A stretch of DNA of 64,000 bases from contig NZ_JAMKMR010000001.1 in NCBI RefSeq assembly GCF_023634645.1, positions 1-64,000 on the forward strand, written 5' to 3'. A program made the translations under genes and the position numbers. This document shows, piece after piece, positions 37,284 to 46,093 of this stretch. This stretch comes from Vibrio sinus (GTDB lineage: Bacteria; Pseudomonadota; Gammaproteobacteria; Enterobacterales; Vibrionaceae). Position 1 is the first letter of the stretch; the number at the start of each line of letters is the position of its first letter. Below the pieces are notes generated by a model, which had not been told where the DNA came from, searched no databases, and saw only the letters and a list, made by a program, of their open reading frames with translations.

Positions 37284-38282
37284 TTATCGCTTAGAAACCT
37301 GTCTAAGTTTTAATTTCCGAGTGACTAACTCCACTTGTGGCGTCAAATTTTTCGCTTTGTTTGTCGCTGCAATTGCCAGCTCCAGTGCCTTAGTTGAAAT
37401 AACATCGAACTGCTGAGGTAGTGAGTTAACCTTAAAAGGAAGGAAATCAAGCAATCGGTTATCGCCAAATGTCGCTAATTTTAACTTTTCGGTAAGTTCC
37501 GGCCTATCGACCAGGACATCAAGTACACCTTCCAATAAGGTATAGGAAGTGGTCATGATGGCATCAGGAAGCGCACCGGAGTCTATCCAACCTTGTAAAA
37601 CCTTTTTGCCGTCTTCACTATAAAAGTTTTGACCGTATCCAAGTACAGGTTTCACCCCGACATCGTTGGCTGCAGCTTTAAAGCCATTTTCTCGCTCACG
37701 TGATATATTTAATTTTGGTAATGCTCCGATGAGTCCAATACTAGTGACAGCGTCACCACATAGCGAGGTTGTAAGTTCATAGGCTCCCCCAAAATCTTCA
37801 CTTATCACACACGAAAAGTGCTCATCATCTAATGGTCGGTCAATTGCAATGACTGGCGTACCATCGTCTTGGATCCTTCTATAGAAATCGGTCGCATCCT
37901 CGATAGAACTAGCGACAAATAACACGTCAATGCTGCGACTCAATAGTGTATCTACTAATTTTTTTTCTATTTCAGCATCATCATCCGTGCAACCAATTAG
38001 AATTTGGTATCCTTTCGCACGTGATTTTTGCTCAAGGTGCTTTGATAAACGAGCATAACTCATGTTTTCTAAATCAGGCACGATCAAGCCAAAAGAGTGG
38101 CTTGCACCACCTCTTAAAGACGTCGCTACATAGTTTGGGCGATAGTTATTCGAATGCACAACAGCCATCACGTTCTGTTGCGTTTTTTCGCTAATTCTAT
38201 ACTGCTTGGCTTTACCATTAATGACATAACTTGCCGTTGTTTTTGATACGCCAGCCAACTTTGCAATTTCATCAAGTGTCAT
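37284..38282 (-). CDS. fruR: FruR/Cra, LacI-family fructose regulator
   Basis: A 332-residue LacI-type regulator. The N-terminal helix-turn-helix is MTLDEIAKLAGVSKTTASYV, followed by the VINGKAKQYRIS hinge region typical of Cra/FruR, and the periplasmic-binding-protein-like effector domain fills about 60-320. It is divergent from fruBKA. In Vibrio cholerae FruR is reported to act on the fru operon in response to fructose 1-phosphate. Three palindromes close to the known TGAAACGTTTCA-type operator lie in the intergenic region. Confidence 0.9.
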   Translation of the reverse strand: MTLDEIAKLAGVSKTTASYVINGKAKQYRISEKTQQNVMAVVHSNNYRPNYVATSLRGGASHSFGLIVPDLENMSYARLSKHLEQKSRAKGYQILIGCTDDDAEIEKKLVDTLLSRSIDVLFVASSIEDATDFYRRIQDDGTPVIAIDRPLDDEHFSCVISEDFGGAYELTTSLCGDAVTSIGLIGALPKLNISRERENGFKAAANDVGVKPVLGYGQNFYSEDGKKVLQGWIDSGALPDAIMTTSYTLLEGVLDVLVDRPELTEKLKLATFGDNRLLDFLPFKVNSLPQQFDVISTKALELAIAATNKAKNLTPQVELVTRKLKLRQVSKR

Positions 38283-38353
38283 ATGCTATCTCTCAAATTG
38301 TGGCTCAGATCAAAAAAAGATAAGATTAATTCAACGATCTATTGCATAGTATA

Positions 38354-38390
38354 CTGAAACGATTCAGCATCAAAGCTGAAAGGATTCAGC
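38354..38390. promoter_or_regulatory. Two tandem FruR operators upstream of the fru promoter
   Basis: CTGAAACGATTCAG (38354-38367) and GCTGAAAGGATTCAGC (38375-38390) are palindromes matching the Cra/FruR consensus. Their centres are 22 bases apart, about two helical turns, so two tetramers or dimers could bind on the same face. They lie upstream of the candidate -10 TATACT at 38426-38431. Confidence 0.8.
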
Positions 38391-38402
38391 AAAACATATA
38401 AA

Positions 38403-38431
38403 TGTTAACTTGGTTATAGATTTTCTATACT
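38403..38431 (+). promoter_or_regulatory. Candidate fruBKA promoter
   Basis: TATACT (38426-38431) has a weak -35, TGTTAA (38403-38408), at 17-base spacing. The poor -35 fits a promoter that needs help from FruR bound upstream. Seen by eye. Confidence 0.45.
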
Positions 38432-38474
38432 CTGACATACGGAAATGGGTTTTGCTGAATTTTTTTATATTTGT

Positions 38475-38490
38475 GCTGAACCGTTTCAGC
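38475..38490. promoter_or_regulatory. Third FruR operator, downstream of the promoter
   Basis: GCTGAACCGTTTCAGC is a 16-base near-perfect palindrome of the FruR type, about 45 bases downstream of the candidate -10 and 68 bases before the fruB start. Its place in the leader suggests a repressing or looping role, which is inference. Confidence 0.75.
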
Positions 38491-38557
38491 GTTGAATAGT
38501 TCCATGACTTTTCTTCCGGCGCGGTTAAAAAGAACATTAGCATTAATGAGGCTCGTT

Positions 38558-39709
38558 ATGCTCCAATTATCTAAGAACGTTATCTCTTTAAATAACGTAC
38601 ACAATGACGCCAGTTCTGCCATTCAGTCGCTTGCCGCTGATCTATCAAAGAAAGGCTATGTCGATGAGAAGTACGTCGAAGGCATGCTTGCCCGCGAAAG
38701 CCAAAATACCACATTTTTAGGTAACGGAATTGCAATTCCACACGGTACTACCGATACACGTTCGCTTGTGAAGCAAACTGGGCTCGTGGTCCACCACTAC
38801 CCGAAAGGTGTAAATTGGGGAAATGGTAATGTTACCTATCTAGCTATTGGTATTGCTGCGAAATCAGATGAGCATCTCGATATTTTACGACAACTTACTA
38901 AAGTATTATCCCAAGATGGTGTCGAATCGGCCTTAAAGTCTGCAAATACCGCAGAGCAGATTATCGACATCATAAATGGAAATACACAACTTGCTTGTGA
39001 GTTTGACGCCTCATTAATACAAACGGATTTCCCAGCAAAAGACTTGCTCCAGTTATCTGCTGTAGGTTCAGCACTTATAAAAAATGCCACATTTGCAGGC
39101 AATCAGTTTGTTGCCGATATTGTGTCCAAAACGCCCACCCACCTCGGAAAAGGCCTATGGATGATTACATCAGATGTCGGAGTGACGAAAACCGCCATGT
39201 CCATAGTGACAACGTCACACGCATTTTCCTATAAAGACCAACCCGTTGCTGGGCTCATTACTTTTGCTGTAAACAGTTTTTCTCATAAATCACAGCTCGA
39301 TACCATTCAGCAAATCATTGTGAATCAGCAACAGCAAAAGGTATTAGCCTCATCGCAAAGTGGGGTTTTGGCCTTGTTCGCTAAAGACGAAGATGGCTCA
39401 AGCAGTGACAACATCAGTAACGAAAATGAAGATGAATGCGTTGCAACCTACACCATCAAAAACGCACATGGGTTACACGCAAGGCCAGGAGCAATGCTGG
39501 TCGCTGAAGCTAAGAAGTTTACATCGAATATTAAAGTAGAAAATTTGGATCTTCAAAGTGCCGCAGTCAACGCGAAAAGTTTGATGAAGGTGATAGCGCT
39601 AGGGGTGAAACGAGGGCATCGCCTCAAGTTCACCGCCCAAGGTGAAGATGCGAGCCAAGCTCTCGAATCTATTGGTGCTGCCATTGATTCAGGACTAGGA
39701 GAACAATAA
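38558..39709 (+). CDS. fruB: Fructose PTS diphosphoryl transfer protein (IIA-HPr)
   Basis: A 383-residue fusion. The IIA-Fru domain (about 1-145) has phospho-His62 in NGIAIPHGT. A middle M domain (about 150-285) follows, and the FPr/HPr domain (about 295-383) has phospho-His307 in NAHGLHARPG. It carries phosphate from enzyme I to FruA. The longest frame begins at a TTG at 38492, but the ATG at 38558 has GAGG 6 bases upstream and gives the family N-terminus. It is the first gene of fruBKA, 3 bases before fruK. Confidence 0.92.
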   Translation: MLQLSKNVISLNNVHNDASSAIQSLAADLSKKGYVDEKYVEGMLARESQNTTFLGNGIAIPHGTTDTRSLVKQTGLVVHHYPKGVNWGNGNVTYLAIGIAAKSDEHLDILRQLTKVLSQDGVESALKSANTAEQIIDIINGNTQLACEFDASLIQTDFPAKDLLQLSAVGSALIKNATFAGNQFVADIVSKTPTHLGKGLWMITSDVGVTKTAMSIVTTSHAFSYKDQPVAGLITFAVNSFSHKSQLDTIQQIIVNQQQQKVLASSQSGVLALFAKDEDGSSSDNISNENEDECVATYTIKNAHGLHARPGAMLVAEAKKFTSNIKVENLDLQSAAVNAKSLMKVIALGVKRGHRLKFTAQGEDASQALESIGAAIDSGLGEQ

Positions 39710-39712
39710 TCC

Positions 39713-40666
39713 ATGGCAGAATGCAACAAAGTTGTCACTATTACACTAAACCCAGCGCTCGATCTCACAGGCAGCTTAGATAGCTTAAACGTGGGTAGCG
39801 TAAGTTTAGTGAATAAATCCAATCTCCATGCGGCAGGCAAAGGTGTTAATGTTGCTCAAGTATTGAATGACCTTGGCGCTGAAGTGACGGTTACTGGTTT
39901 TTTGGGGCGAGACAATCAAGAAATGTTTTGCCAATTGTTTGACTCTCTGAACATCAATGACCAGTTTATTCGAGTCAATGGTGCAACACGCATCAACGTT
40001 AAGCTGGTCGAACAATCCGACACAGTCAGTGACATTAATTTTCCCGGTGTAGCGGTTAGCGCTGAAGACATCTCTCAGTTTGAATCTGTCTTGTTTGAAT
40101 TAGCGCAAAGCCACGAATACTTTGTGCTAGCAGGCAGTCTACCTCAGGGCATTTCTCCAGAATTATGCGCCACATGGATAGACAAGCTCAACGCTCTGGG
40201 AAAAAAGGTCTTCTTTGACAGTAGCCGAGAAGCACTTAAAGAAGGACTTAAGGCGAAGCCGTGGCTAATTAAACCAAATGATGAAGAGCTTTCCTATCTC
40301 GTTGAGAAACCGATTACCTCATTAAAGTTAACACAGCACGCAGCCGAAGAAATAGCAAAAGACATTCCAAATACTGTGGTTTCATTAGGCGCAGACGGTG
40401 TTTTATGGCATGACGAAAGCGGTTGGCTCAAAGCAACACCTCCTAGCATGCAGGTCGTCAGTACTGTCGGTGCGGGAGACACGCTCGTTGCTGGACTTTG
40501 CTGGGGCCATATGAATAACCAAGATAAACATCAAATTCTATCTTTTGCGACCGCGTTGTCTGCGCTTGCAGTTGAACAAATTGGCGTAGGTGTGAAAAGC
40601 ATTAATAACGTCAAACAATTACAAAAACAAATCCAAGTAACGTCTCTTTCCGTTGAATCGAGTTAG
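39713..40666 (+). CDS. fruK: 1-phosphofructokinase
   Basis: A 317-residue PfkB/ribokinase-family kinase that turns fructose 1-phosphate into fructose 1,6-bisphosphate. TLNPALDLTGSL at the N-terminus, the AAGKGVNVAQVL substrate region and the catalytic GAGDTLVAGLCWG motif, with its Asp, are intact. AGGAGAAC lies just before the ATG. It is the middle gene of fruBKA and ends 19 bases before fruA. Confidence 0.93.
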   Translation: MAECNKVVTITLNPALDLTGSLDSLNVGSVSLVNKSNLHAAGKGVNVAQVLNDLGAEVTVTGFLGRDNQEMFCQLFDSLNINDQFIRVNGATRINVKLVEQSDTVSDINFPGVAVSAEDISQFESVLFELAQSHEYFVLAGSLPQGISPELCATWIDKLNALGKKVFFDSSREALKEGLKAKPWLIKPNDEELSYLVEKPITSLKLTQHAAEEIAKDIPNTVVSLGADGVLWHDESGWLKATPPSMQVVSTVGAGDTLVAGLCWGHMNNQDKHQILSFATALSALAVEQIGVGVKSINNVKQLQKQIQVTSLSVESS

Positions 40667-40685
40667 AAGGACAAAGGTTGATATC

Positions 40686-42428
40686 ATGAACATCACAATC
40701 ATTACCGCCTGCCCTAGTGGAACCGCTACCAGCATATTGGCCGCTGGCGTTCTAGGCAAGGCAGCCGAAAAACTGGGGTGGAATGCATCAATAGAATGCC
40801 AATCTACAGTTACCGATATACAAACACTGACGCCCACTCAAATAGAAAATGCTGATCTGGTAGTTATCGCTTCCAACAAACTTGTTGATGAATCACGTTT
40901 TGTTGGCAAAAAAGTGTATAAAGCGTCAATTTCTGAGTGTTTGTCCAACCCCGAGCAGTTTCTGCAAACCGCTTCCGAACAAGCTCAAACTTTAACTCAA
41001 CCGATATCCATTAGTGACTCCAACGGCAATGCGGCTGGTAAAAAACGCATCGTCGGTATTACGGCTTGCCCAACAGGTGTCGCCCATACTTTTATGGCTG
41101 CTGAAGCACTAGAAGAAGAAGCGACTCGCCAAGGCTACCAAATCAAAATTGAAACTCGTGGCTCTGTAGGTGCGAAAAATCAACTGACCGCCGAAGAAAT
41201 TGAGCAAGCGGATCTAGTGATCATAGCCGCTGATATCGAAGTCCCATTAGACCGTTTCGATGGCAAACTCGTGTACCGCACAAAAACGAGTCCAGCGTTA
41301 AAACAAACGAAGCAAGAAATTGATCGCGCGTTTGAACAAGCCACAGAATACCACCACTCTGGCTCCACATCTGCCACGGTTTCAGAAGAGAAAAAAGGTG
41401 TTTATTCCCACTTAATGACAGGTGTATCTCACATGCTGCCTGTTGTCGTTGCTGGTGGTTTGCTTATCGCCCTTTCTTTTGTGTTCGGAATAAAAGCATT
41501 TGAACAAAAAGGTACGCTCGCAGCTGCACTGATGACTATCGGAGGCGGCTCTGCCTTTAAACTGATGATCCCAGTGCTTGCTGGTTATATTGCCTACTCT
41601 ATTGCCGACCGCCCAGGCTTAGCTCCTGGTTTAATCGGCGGTTTGATTGCTAGTGATATCGGCGCTGGGTTCTTGGGCGGTATCGTTGCTGGTTTCATTG
41701 CAGGTTATGCGGCCAAATATATCGCTGAAAAAGTGAAGCTCCCACAATCGATGGAAGCCTTAAAGCCGATTTTGATTATTCCATTTGTCGCAACCCTATT
41801 TACTGGGTTACTCATGATCTATGTGGTCGGCGGCCCTGTCGCTCACATTATGGAGTCTATGACTTCGTTCCTAAACACCATGGGGTCAGCCAACGCTGTT
41901 CTGCTAGGTATCATCTTGGGCGCTATGATGTGCTTTGACTTGGGTGGCCCAATTAATAAAGCCGCCTATACATTCGGTGTCGGACTGCTTGCATCACACA
42001 CTTACGAGCCTATGGCCGCGATTATGGCCGCAGGTATGGTGCCACCACTCGCCATGTGGTTAGCAACCTTTATTGCTAGACATAAATTTGACCCAAGTGA
42101 GCGTGAAGCAGGTAAAGCAGCATTTGTGCTTGGCTTGTGCTTTATCACTGAAGGCTCTATCCCTTTTGCTGCGAAAGATCCAGCCCGTGTTATCCCATGT
42201 AACATGATTGGTGGTGCAGTAACTGGTGCACTATCTATGCTGTTCGGTGCCAAGTTAATGGCACCACATGGTGGGCTGTTTGTGTTACTCATTCCAAATG
42301 CAGTGACGCCTGTCTTCTTATACCTCGTCGCGATAGTCGTGGGCACCGTAGTCACTGGTGTGAGCTATGCGTTCTTGAAAAGAAAGCCAGAACAAACACT
42401 AGATACCTCTAAAGCTATCGCTAGCTAG
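40686..42428 (+). CDS. fruA: Fructose PTS permease, IIB'BC
   Basis: A 580-residue permease. An N-terminal IIB-like domain (about 1-100) has a Cys in TACPSGTATS. A catalytic IIB domain (about 120-225) has phospho-Cys128 in GITACPTGVAHTF, and the membrane IIC domain (about 245-570) follows. It imports fructose as fructose 1-phosphate. The ATG at 40686 has AAAGG 8 bases upstream and is preferred to the upstream TTG at 40653, which would overlap fruK. A terminator follows. Confidence 0.93.
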   Translation: MNITIITACPSGTATSILAAGVLGKAAEKLGWNASIECQSTVTDIQTLTPTQIENADLVVIASNKLVDESRFVGKKVYKASISECLSNPEQFLQTASEQAQTLTQPISISDSNGNAAGKKRIVGITACPTGVAHTFMAAEALEEEATRQGYQIKIETRGSVGAKNQLTAEEIEQADLVIIAADIEVPLDRFDGKLVYRTKTSPALKQTKQEIDRAFEQATEYHHSGSTSATVSEEKKGVYSHLMTGVSHMLPVVVAGGLLIALSFVFGIKAFEQKGTLAAALMTIGGGSAFKLMIPVLAGYIAYSIADRPGLAPGLIGGLIASDIGAGFLGGIVAGFIAGYAAKYIAEKVKLPQSMEALKPILIIPFVATLFTGLLMIYVVGGPVAHIMESMTSFLNTMGSANAVLLGIILGAMMCFDLGGPINKAAYTFGVGLLASHTYEPMAAIMAAGMVPPLAMWLATFIARHKFDPSEREAGKAAFVLGLCFITEGSIPFAAKDPARVIPCNMIGGAVTGALSMLFGAKLMAPHGGLFVLLIPNAVTPVFLYLVAIVVGTVVTGVSYAFLKRKPEQTLDTSKAIAS

Positions 42429-42442
42429 GCACAACAACCTTC

Positions 42443-43351
42443 TTAAAAGCACCAGCCGTCAACTGGTGCTTTTTTGTGCTCTATCGATTGAAACGATTTA
42501 ACTATTTCATTGACCACTACTTTCACCCTCGCGGTATGCGAGAGGTCCTGATGAAGCACTAACCAAGCCTCAAATGGATAGGCCCGTTTTTTATTTGGCC
42601 ATACTCTCACTAACTCGGGACATGAAATGGTGTGATAACTTGGCAACTCTGCAATAGCAAGTCCAGAGCGCACATAACGAGTTAACATTGCACTCGAATT
42701 AAATTCGGCAACGACGCGACCATTTTCCCTCGACTCTCCGACCAAATAACCATCTTGTCGTTGCGTCACTCCTTTTTGATATAGTGCAATATTATGCCCT
42801 TTGAATCCGTCACCTTGACTAGGTTCACCATATTTTTCAAGGTAAGCTTTCGTTGCATATAACCCTACTTCCCAACAACCCAATTGGCGTACAATCAAGT
42901 CTTGTTGCGTCGGCCTCAATGTGCGAATAGCAATATCCGCTTCTCTACGCACTATGTCCAGCTGTTGAGTCGTGGTGCTTAGTATCACCTTAATATCTGG
43001 ATATCGGTTTGAAAGCGTCTGCAGAGCCGGAAGGACAAAATCTTCTGTTAAGGTATCTGTTGTGGTTAACCTCACCTCTCCCTCTAAGCAGTCATCTTCT
43101 CCAGATACTTGTTTTTCAAAAGACAAAGCCAATTGCTCCATTTCTTTTGCAATATCAATCACCTTTTGTCCGGTTGCAGTCAGTACTAACCCTGCGTTTG
43201 TACGTAGAAAAAGTGTGCTACCAAGTTTTGTTTCTAAGCTAGTGAGTCTACGACCAACCGTAGTTTGATCAACGTGAAGGCGCTTAGCCGCACCACTTAA
43301 TGTGCCTGATTGGCTAACGATAAGAAAAAGTCGTACATCATCCCAATTCAT
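42443..43351 (-). CDS. LysR-family transcriptional regulator
   Basis: A regulator of about 302 residues. The N-terminal helix-turn-helix is LFLIVSQSGTLSGAAKRLHV, with QTTVGRRLTSLE next, and the substrate-binding domain fills about 90-295. It is divergent from the Bcr/CflA exporter gene with about 115 bases between them, so it probably controls that gene. The ATG at 43351 has AGGA 9 bases upstream; the one at 43357 is only 3 bases away. The effector is unknown. Confidence 0.87.
   Translation of the reverse strand: MNWDDVRLFLIVSQSGTLSGAAKRLHVDQTTVGRRLTSLETKLGSTLFLRTNAGLVLTATGQKVIDIAKEMEQLALSFEKQVSGEDDCLEGEVRLTTTDTLTEDFVLPALQTLSNRYPDIKVILSTTTQQLDIVRREADIAIRTLRPTQQDLIVRQLGCWEVGLYATKAYLEKYGEPSQGDGFKGHNIALYQKGVTQRQDGYLVGESRENGRVVAEFNSSAMLTRYVRSGLAIAELPSYHTISCPELVRVWPNKKRAYPFEAWLVLHQDLSHTARVKVVVNEIVKSFQSIEHKKAPVDGWCF
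42445..42476. terminator. Bidirectional terminator of fruA, inside the lysR 3' end
   Basis: An 11-bp perfect stem (42445-42455 with 42463-42473, loop of 7) ends in TTTTTT on the plus strand and in a T run on the minus strand. The stem lies within the last codons of the convergent LysR gene, whose stop is at 42443-42445. Confidence 0.85.
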
Positions 43352-43467
43352 AGTCATTCATCCTGCATAAGTGCATAGGTGGCAAGTGTTCATCTGCATT
43401 TTAGCAGCAACTCGTTTCTCGTAGTATTCCAGCCCAACCGAAAACCTTCGTTAATTAGAGGACATCT

Positions 43468-44646
43468 ATGCCTAAACTATCTTTTATCTTAACCGTCACC
43501 ATGCTTAGTACTTTCGGATTACTAGCATCGGACATTTATATTCCTGCCCTGCCGACAATGGGAACCAGTCTTAATGTACCCAGCTCACAAATGACCTTGA
43601 CGATCTCAATATATCTGTTTGCATTAGGTATTGCTCAACTCGCCTACGCGCCAATCGCTGACTCATATGGTCGAAAGCCAACATTACTGGTTGGAATTGG
43701 TATATACATCTTAGGGGCGATTGGTTGTGCTTTATCAAAAGGGTTTGATAACTTTCTAATTTGGCGAATTGTTGAGGCCATAGGCGCCGCTGCTGGTTTA
43801 TCCATTGGCCGTACACTCATTGCTGATACGTGTGGGTCAACTAAGTCCGCCAAAGTCTATGCCATCATTTATCCCGTTGTTTCACTTTCTCCAGCTCTTG
43901 CTCCTGCGATAGGAGGTTATCTATCTGTGCACTTTTTCTGGCAAGCTGATTTTGTATTTGTTGCCTTATTTGGCGCAATTACATTCTTGATGGTTGCCAC
44001 AAAGCTCAAAGAAACGTTACCACAACCAAAAAAGCACAACCACACCATGTTTTCTGGATTCAAATGTGTTGTGACGGATACAAAGTTTCTCAGATATACG
44101 GTCATCGTATGCATGATATACAGCGCTTGGTTCGTCTATCTCAGCCAATCTCCATATCTGTTCTTGCAACTTGGTCTTTCACAAGACACCATCGGCTGTT
44201 TGTATTTTCCACTCAGTTTGAGCATCATCGCTACGAACCTAGTAACGAAAAAGCTTCTTAACTGTTGGCACTACGATAGAATCATCGTTATTGGGGTAGC
44301 TTGCTTTCTTCTAGGCGGAGTCAGTTATCTACTGGCTATAGGTTTACATTATCAATCGCTTCTTGTCGTGTTGATTCCTATGGTATTAGTCAGTCTTGCT
44401 AATGGTTCATCTTTATCCCTTTCCATTTCTGGGGCAATTGGAAGTTGCCATAAACAGCCAGCCACTGCGTCAGGTTTAATAGGTTGTTTGCAAATCACTA
44501 GTGCCGGGGTGATCACCTCACAAGTCAGTCACTTATTTGGAACACGCTTAGAGACGCTAGGCACGACAGTATTTATTTTAAGCTCGATAGCACTTATCGC
44601 GACCGTCGGCCTTTTTAAAACGAATATCGACAATAAAGAAGCCTAA
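43468..44646 (+). CDS. Bcr/CflA-family multidrug MFS exporter
   Basis: A 392-residue, 12-helix exporter. SDIYIPALPTMGTSL at the first helix end is the Bcr/CflA signature, and PIADSYGRKPTLLVG and RIVEAIGAAAGLSIGRTLIAD are the MFS motifs A and C-like segment. Family members export drugs such as bicyclomycin or sulfonamides, or small peptides; the native substrate here is unknown. The divergent LysR gene is its likely regulator. Confidence 0.86.
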   Translation: MPKLSFILTVTMLSTFGLLASDIYIPALPTMGTSLNVPSSQMTLTISIYLFALGIAQLAYAPIADSYGRKPTLLVGIGIYILGAIGCALSKGFDNFLIWRIVEAIGAAAGLSIGRTLIADTCGSTKSAKVYAIIYPVVSLSPALAPAIGGYLSVHFFWQADFVFVALFGAITFLMVATKLKETLPQPKKHNHTMFSGFKCVVTDTKFLRYTVIVCMIYSAWFVYLSQSPYLFLQLGLSQDTIGCLYFPLSLSIIATNLVTKKLLNCWHYDRIIVIGVACFLLGGVSYLLAIGLHYQSLLVVLIPMVLVSLANGSSLSLSISGAIGSCHKQPATASGLIGCLQITSAGVITSQVSHLFGTRLETLGTTVFILSSIALIATVGLFKTNIDNKEA

Positions 44647-44711
44647 TTTCAATCTATTGGAGTTGTACCTTATACAGGCGAACGCCTCATTTTAGTGCAC
44701 TTGTTATTGCT

Positions 44712-44731
44712 TATGCACCAAGGTGTGCATA
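44712..44731. terminator. Short hairpin after the Bcr/CflA gene
   Basis: A 7-bp stem, TATGCAC (44712-44718) with GTGCATA (44725-44731), lies 65 bases after the stop. There is no T run, so terminator activity is uncertain. Confidence 0.3.
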
Positions 44732-44847
44732 GCATGATCGCTATGTTACTGATTTATAGTGGTTCCACTTGTCTAAATTTGTGGCTCAATTCTTGATGAA
44801 CATTGATCTAATGATCCATTAATTGCACTGTTTCAGGGAGTATTAGA

Positions 44848-46065
44848 ATGCTTGACACACTGACTATCGTGTTAGCGGGCGGCGCTGGCTCTCGGCTTAG
44901 CCCACTAACTGACGATAGAGCAAAGCCCGCGGTTCCATTCGGCGGAAAGTATCGTATTATCGACTTCACACTCACGAACTGCCTTCACTCTGGTTTACGC
45001 CGTATATTGGTGCTCACCCAATATAAATCCCATTCCTTACACAAACATATTAGAGATGGTTGGTCCGTTTTAAACCCTGAATTAGGCGAATATATTACTG
45101 TTGTTCCTCCACAAATGAGAAAGGGGGGAAACTGGTATCAAGGTACTGCCGATGCGATTTATCAAAACCTTTGGCTACTATCGAGAAGTGATGCAAAGCA
45201 TGTCATCGTCTTGTCTGGTGATCATATTTATAGGATGGATTATGACGCTATGCTTGAGCAACACAAGCAGACCAACGCAGATCTAACCGTTGCATGCATG
45301 GACGTACCGAAAGAAGAAGCGTGCCAGTTTGGTGTGATGGGCGTCGACGACACTGGCTTAGTAAGTTCGTTTGTCGAAAAGCCTATTGAGCCTCCTACTC
45401 TACCGAATTCATCGTCACACTGTTTAGTTTCAATGGGCATTTATATCTTTAGCACCGAGACCTTAAAACAAGCGCTCGCAGAAGATGCAAATTGCGCAGC
45501 ATCTGATCACGATTTCGGCAAAGATATTATTCCCAAACTCATTGATAAGCGAGGTGTTTACGCTTATAAATTCGGCAGCAGTAAAGGACGAGTCGCGAAA
45601 GATAAATACTGGCGAGATGTGGGAACGATTGACTCCTACTATGAAGCGAATATGGACTTATTAGAGCCAATATCACCAATGAACTTGTATCAGCCTAATT
45701 GGCCAATTCGAACGTATGAAGCTCAATATCCTCCCGCGAGAACCGTCTCTTCACCAACGGGAAATGAAGGTATTTTCATTAATTCAATCGTGGCCAATGG
45801 CGTGGTAAATTCAGGCGGATCCGTGCAAAGCTCTGTCATATCGCCAAACGTTAGAATCCATGATAGATCCACCGTTGCCAATAGTATTTTGTTTGATGAT
45901 GTTGACGTGGGTGAAGGCTGCCAATTGTACAACTGCATTGTTGATAAACATGTTTCTATCCCTCCCAATACGCAGATTGGCTTTAATCCTGTTGAAGATG
46001 CAAAACAGTTTCACATTTCACCAAAAGGGATTGTTGTCGTACCGGAAGGATATCAATTCGAGTAA
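44848..46065 (+). CDS. glgC: Glucose-1-phosphate adenylyltransferase
   Basis: A 405-residue enzyme making ADP-glucose from glucose 1-phosphate and ATP for glycogen synthesis. The nucleotidyltransferase domain has the signature VLAGGAGSRLSPLTDDRAKPAVPFGG, and YQGTADAIYQN, VVLSGDHIYRMDY and FVEKP follow. A C-terminal left-handed beta-helix (about 300-395) is the allosteric domain. GGGAGT lies just before the ATG. glgA, glgB and glgX are not nearby. A hairpin follows 5 bases after the stop. Confidence 0.93.
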   Translation: MLDTLTIVLAGGAGSRLSPLTDDRAKPAVPFGGKYRIIDFTLTNCLHSGLRRILVLTQYKSHSLHKHIRDGWSVLNPELGEYITVVPPQMRKGGNWYQGTADAIYQNLWLLSRSDAKHVIVLSGDHIYRMDYDAMLEQHKQTNADLTVACMDVPKEEACQFGVMGVDDTGLVSSFVEKPIEPPTLPNSSSHCLVSMGIYIFSTETLKQALAEDANCAASDHDFGKDIIPKLIDKRGVYAYKFGSSKGRVAKDKYWRDVGTIDSYYEANMDLLEPISPMNLYQPNWPIRTYEAQYPPARTVSSPTGNEGIFINSIVANGVVNSGGSVQSSVISPNVRIHDRSTVANSILFDDVDVGEGCQLYNCIVDKHVSIPPNTQIGFNPVEDAKQFHISPKGIVVVPEGYQFE

Positions 46066-46070
46066 ATTAA

Positions 46071-46093
46071 GTAAGGGAGCATCGCTCCCTTAC
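46071..46093. terminator. Bidirectional hairpin between glgC and yqhC
   Basis: A perfect 10-bp stem, GTAAGGGAGC (46071-46080) with GCTCCCTTAC (46084-46093), has a 3-base loop and fills nearly the whole gap between convergent genes. There is no T run. Confidence 0.65.
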
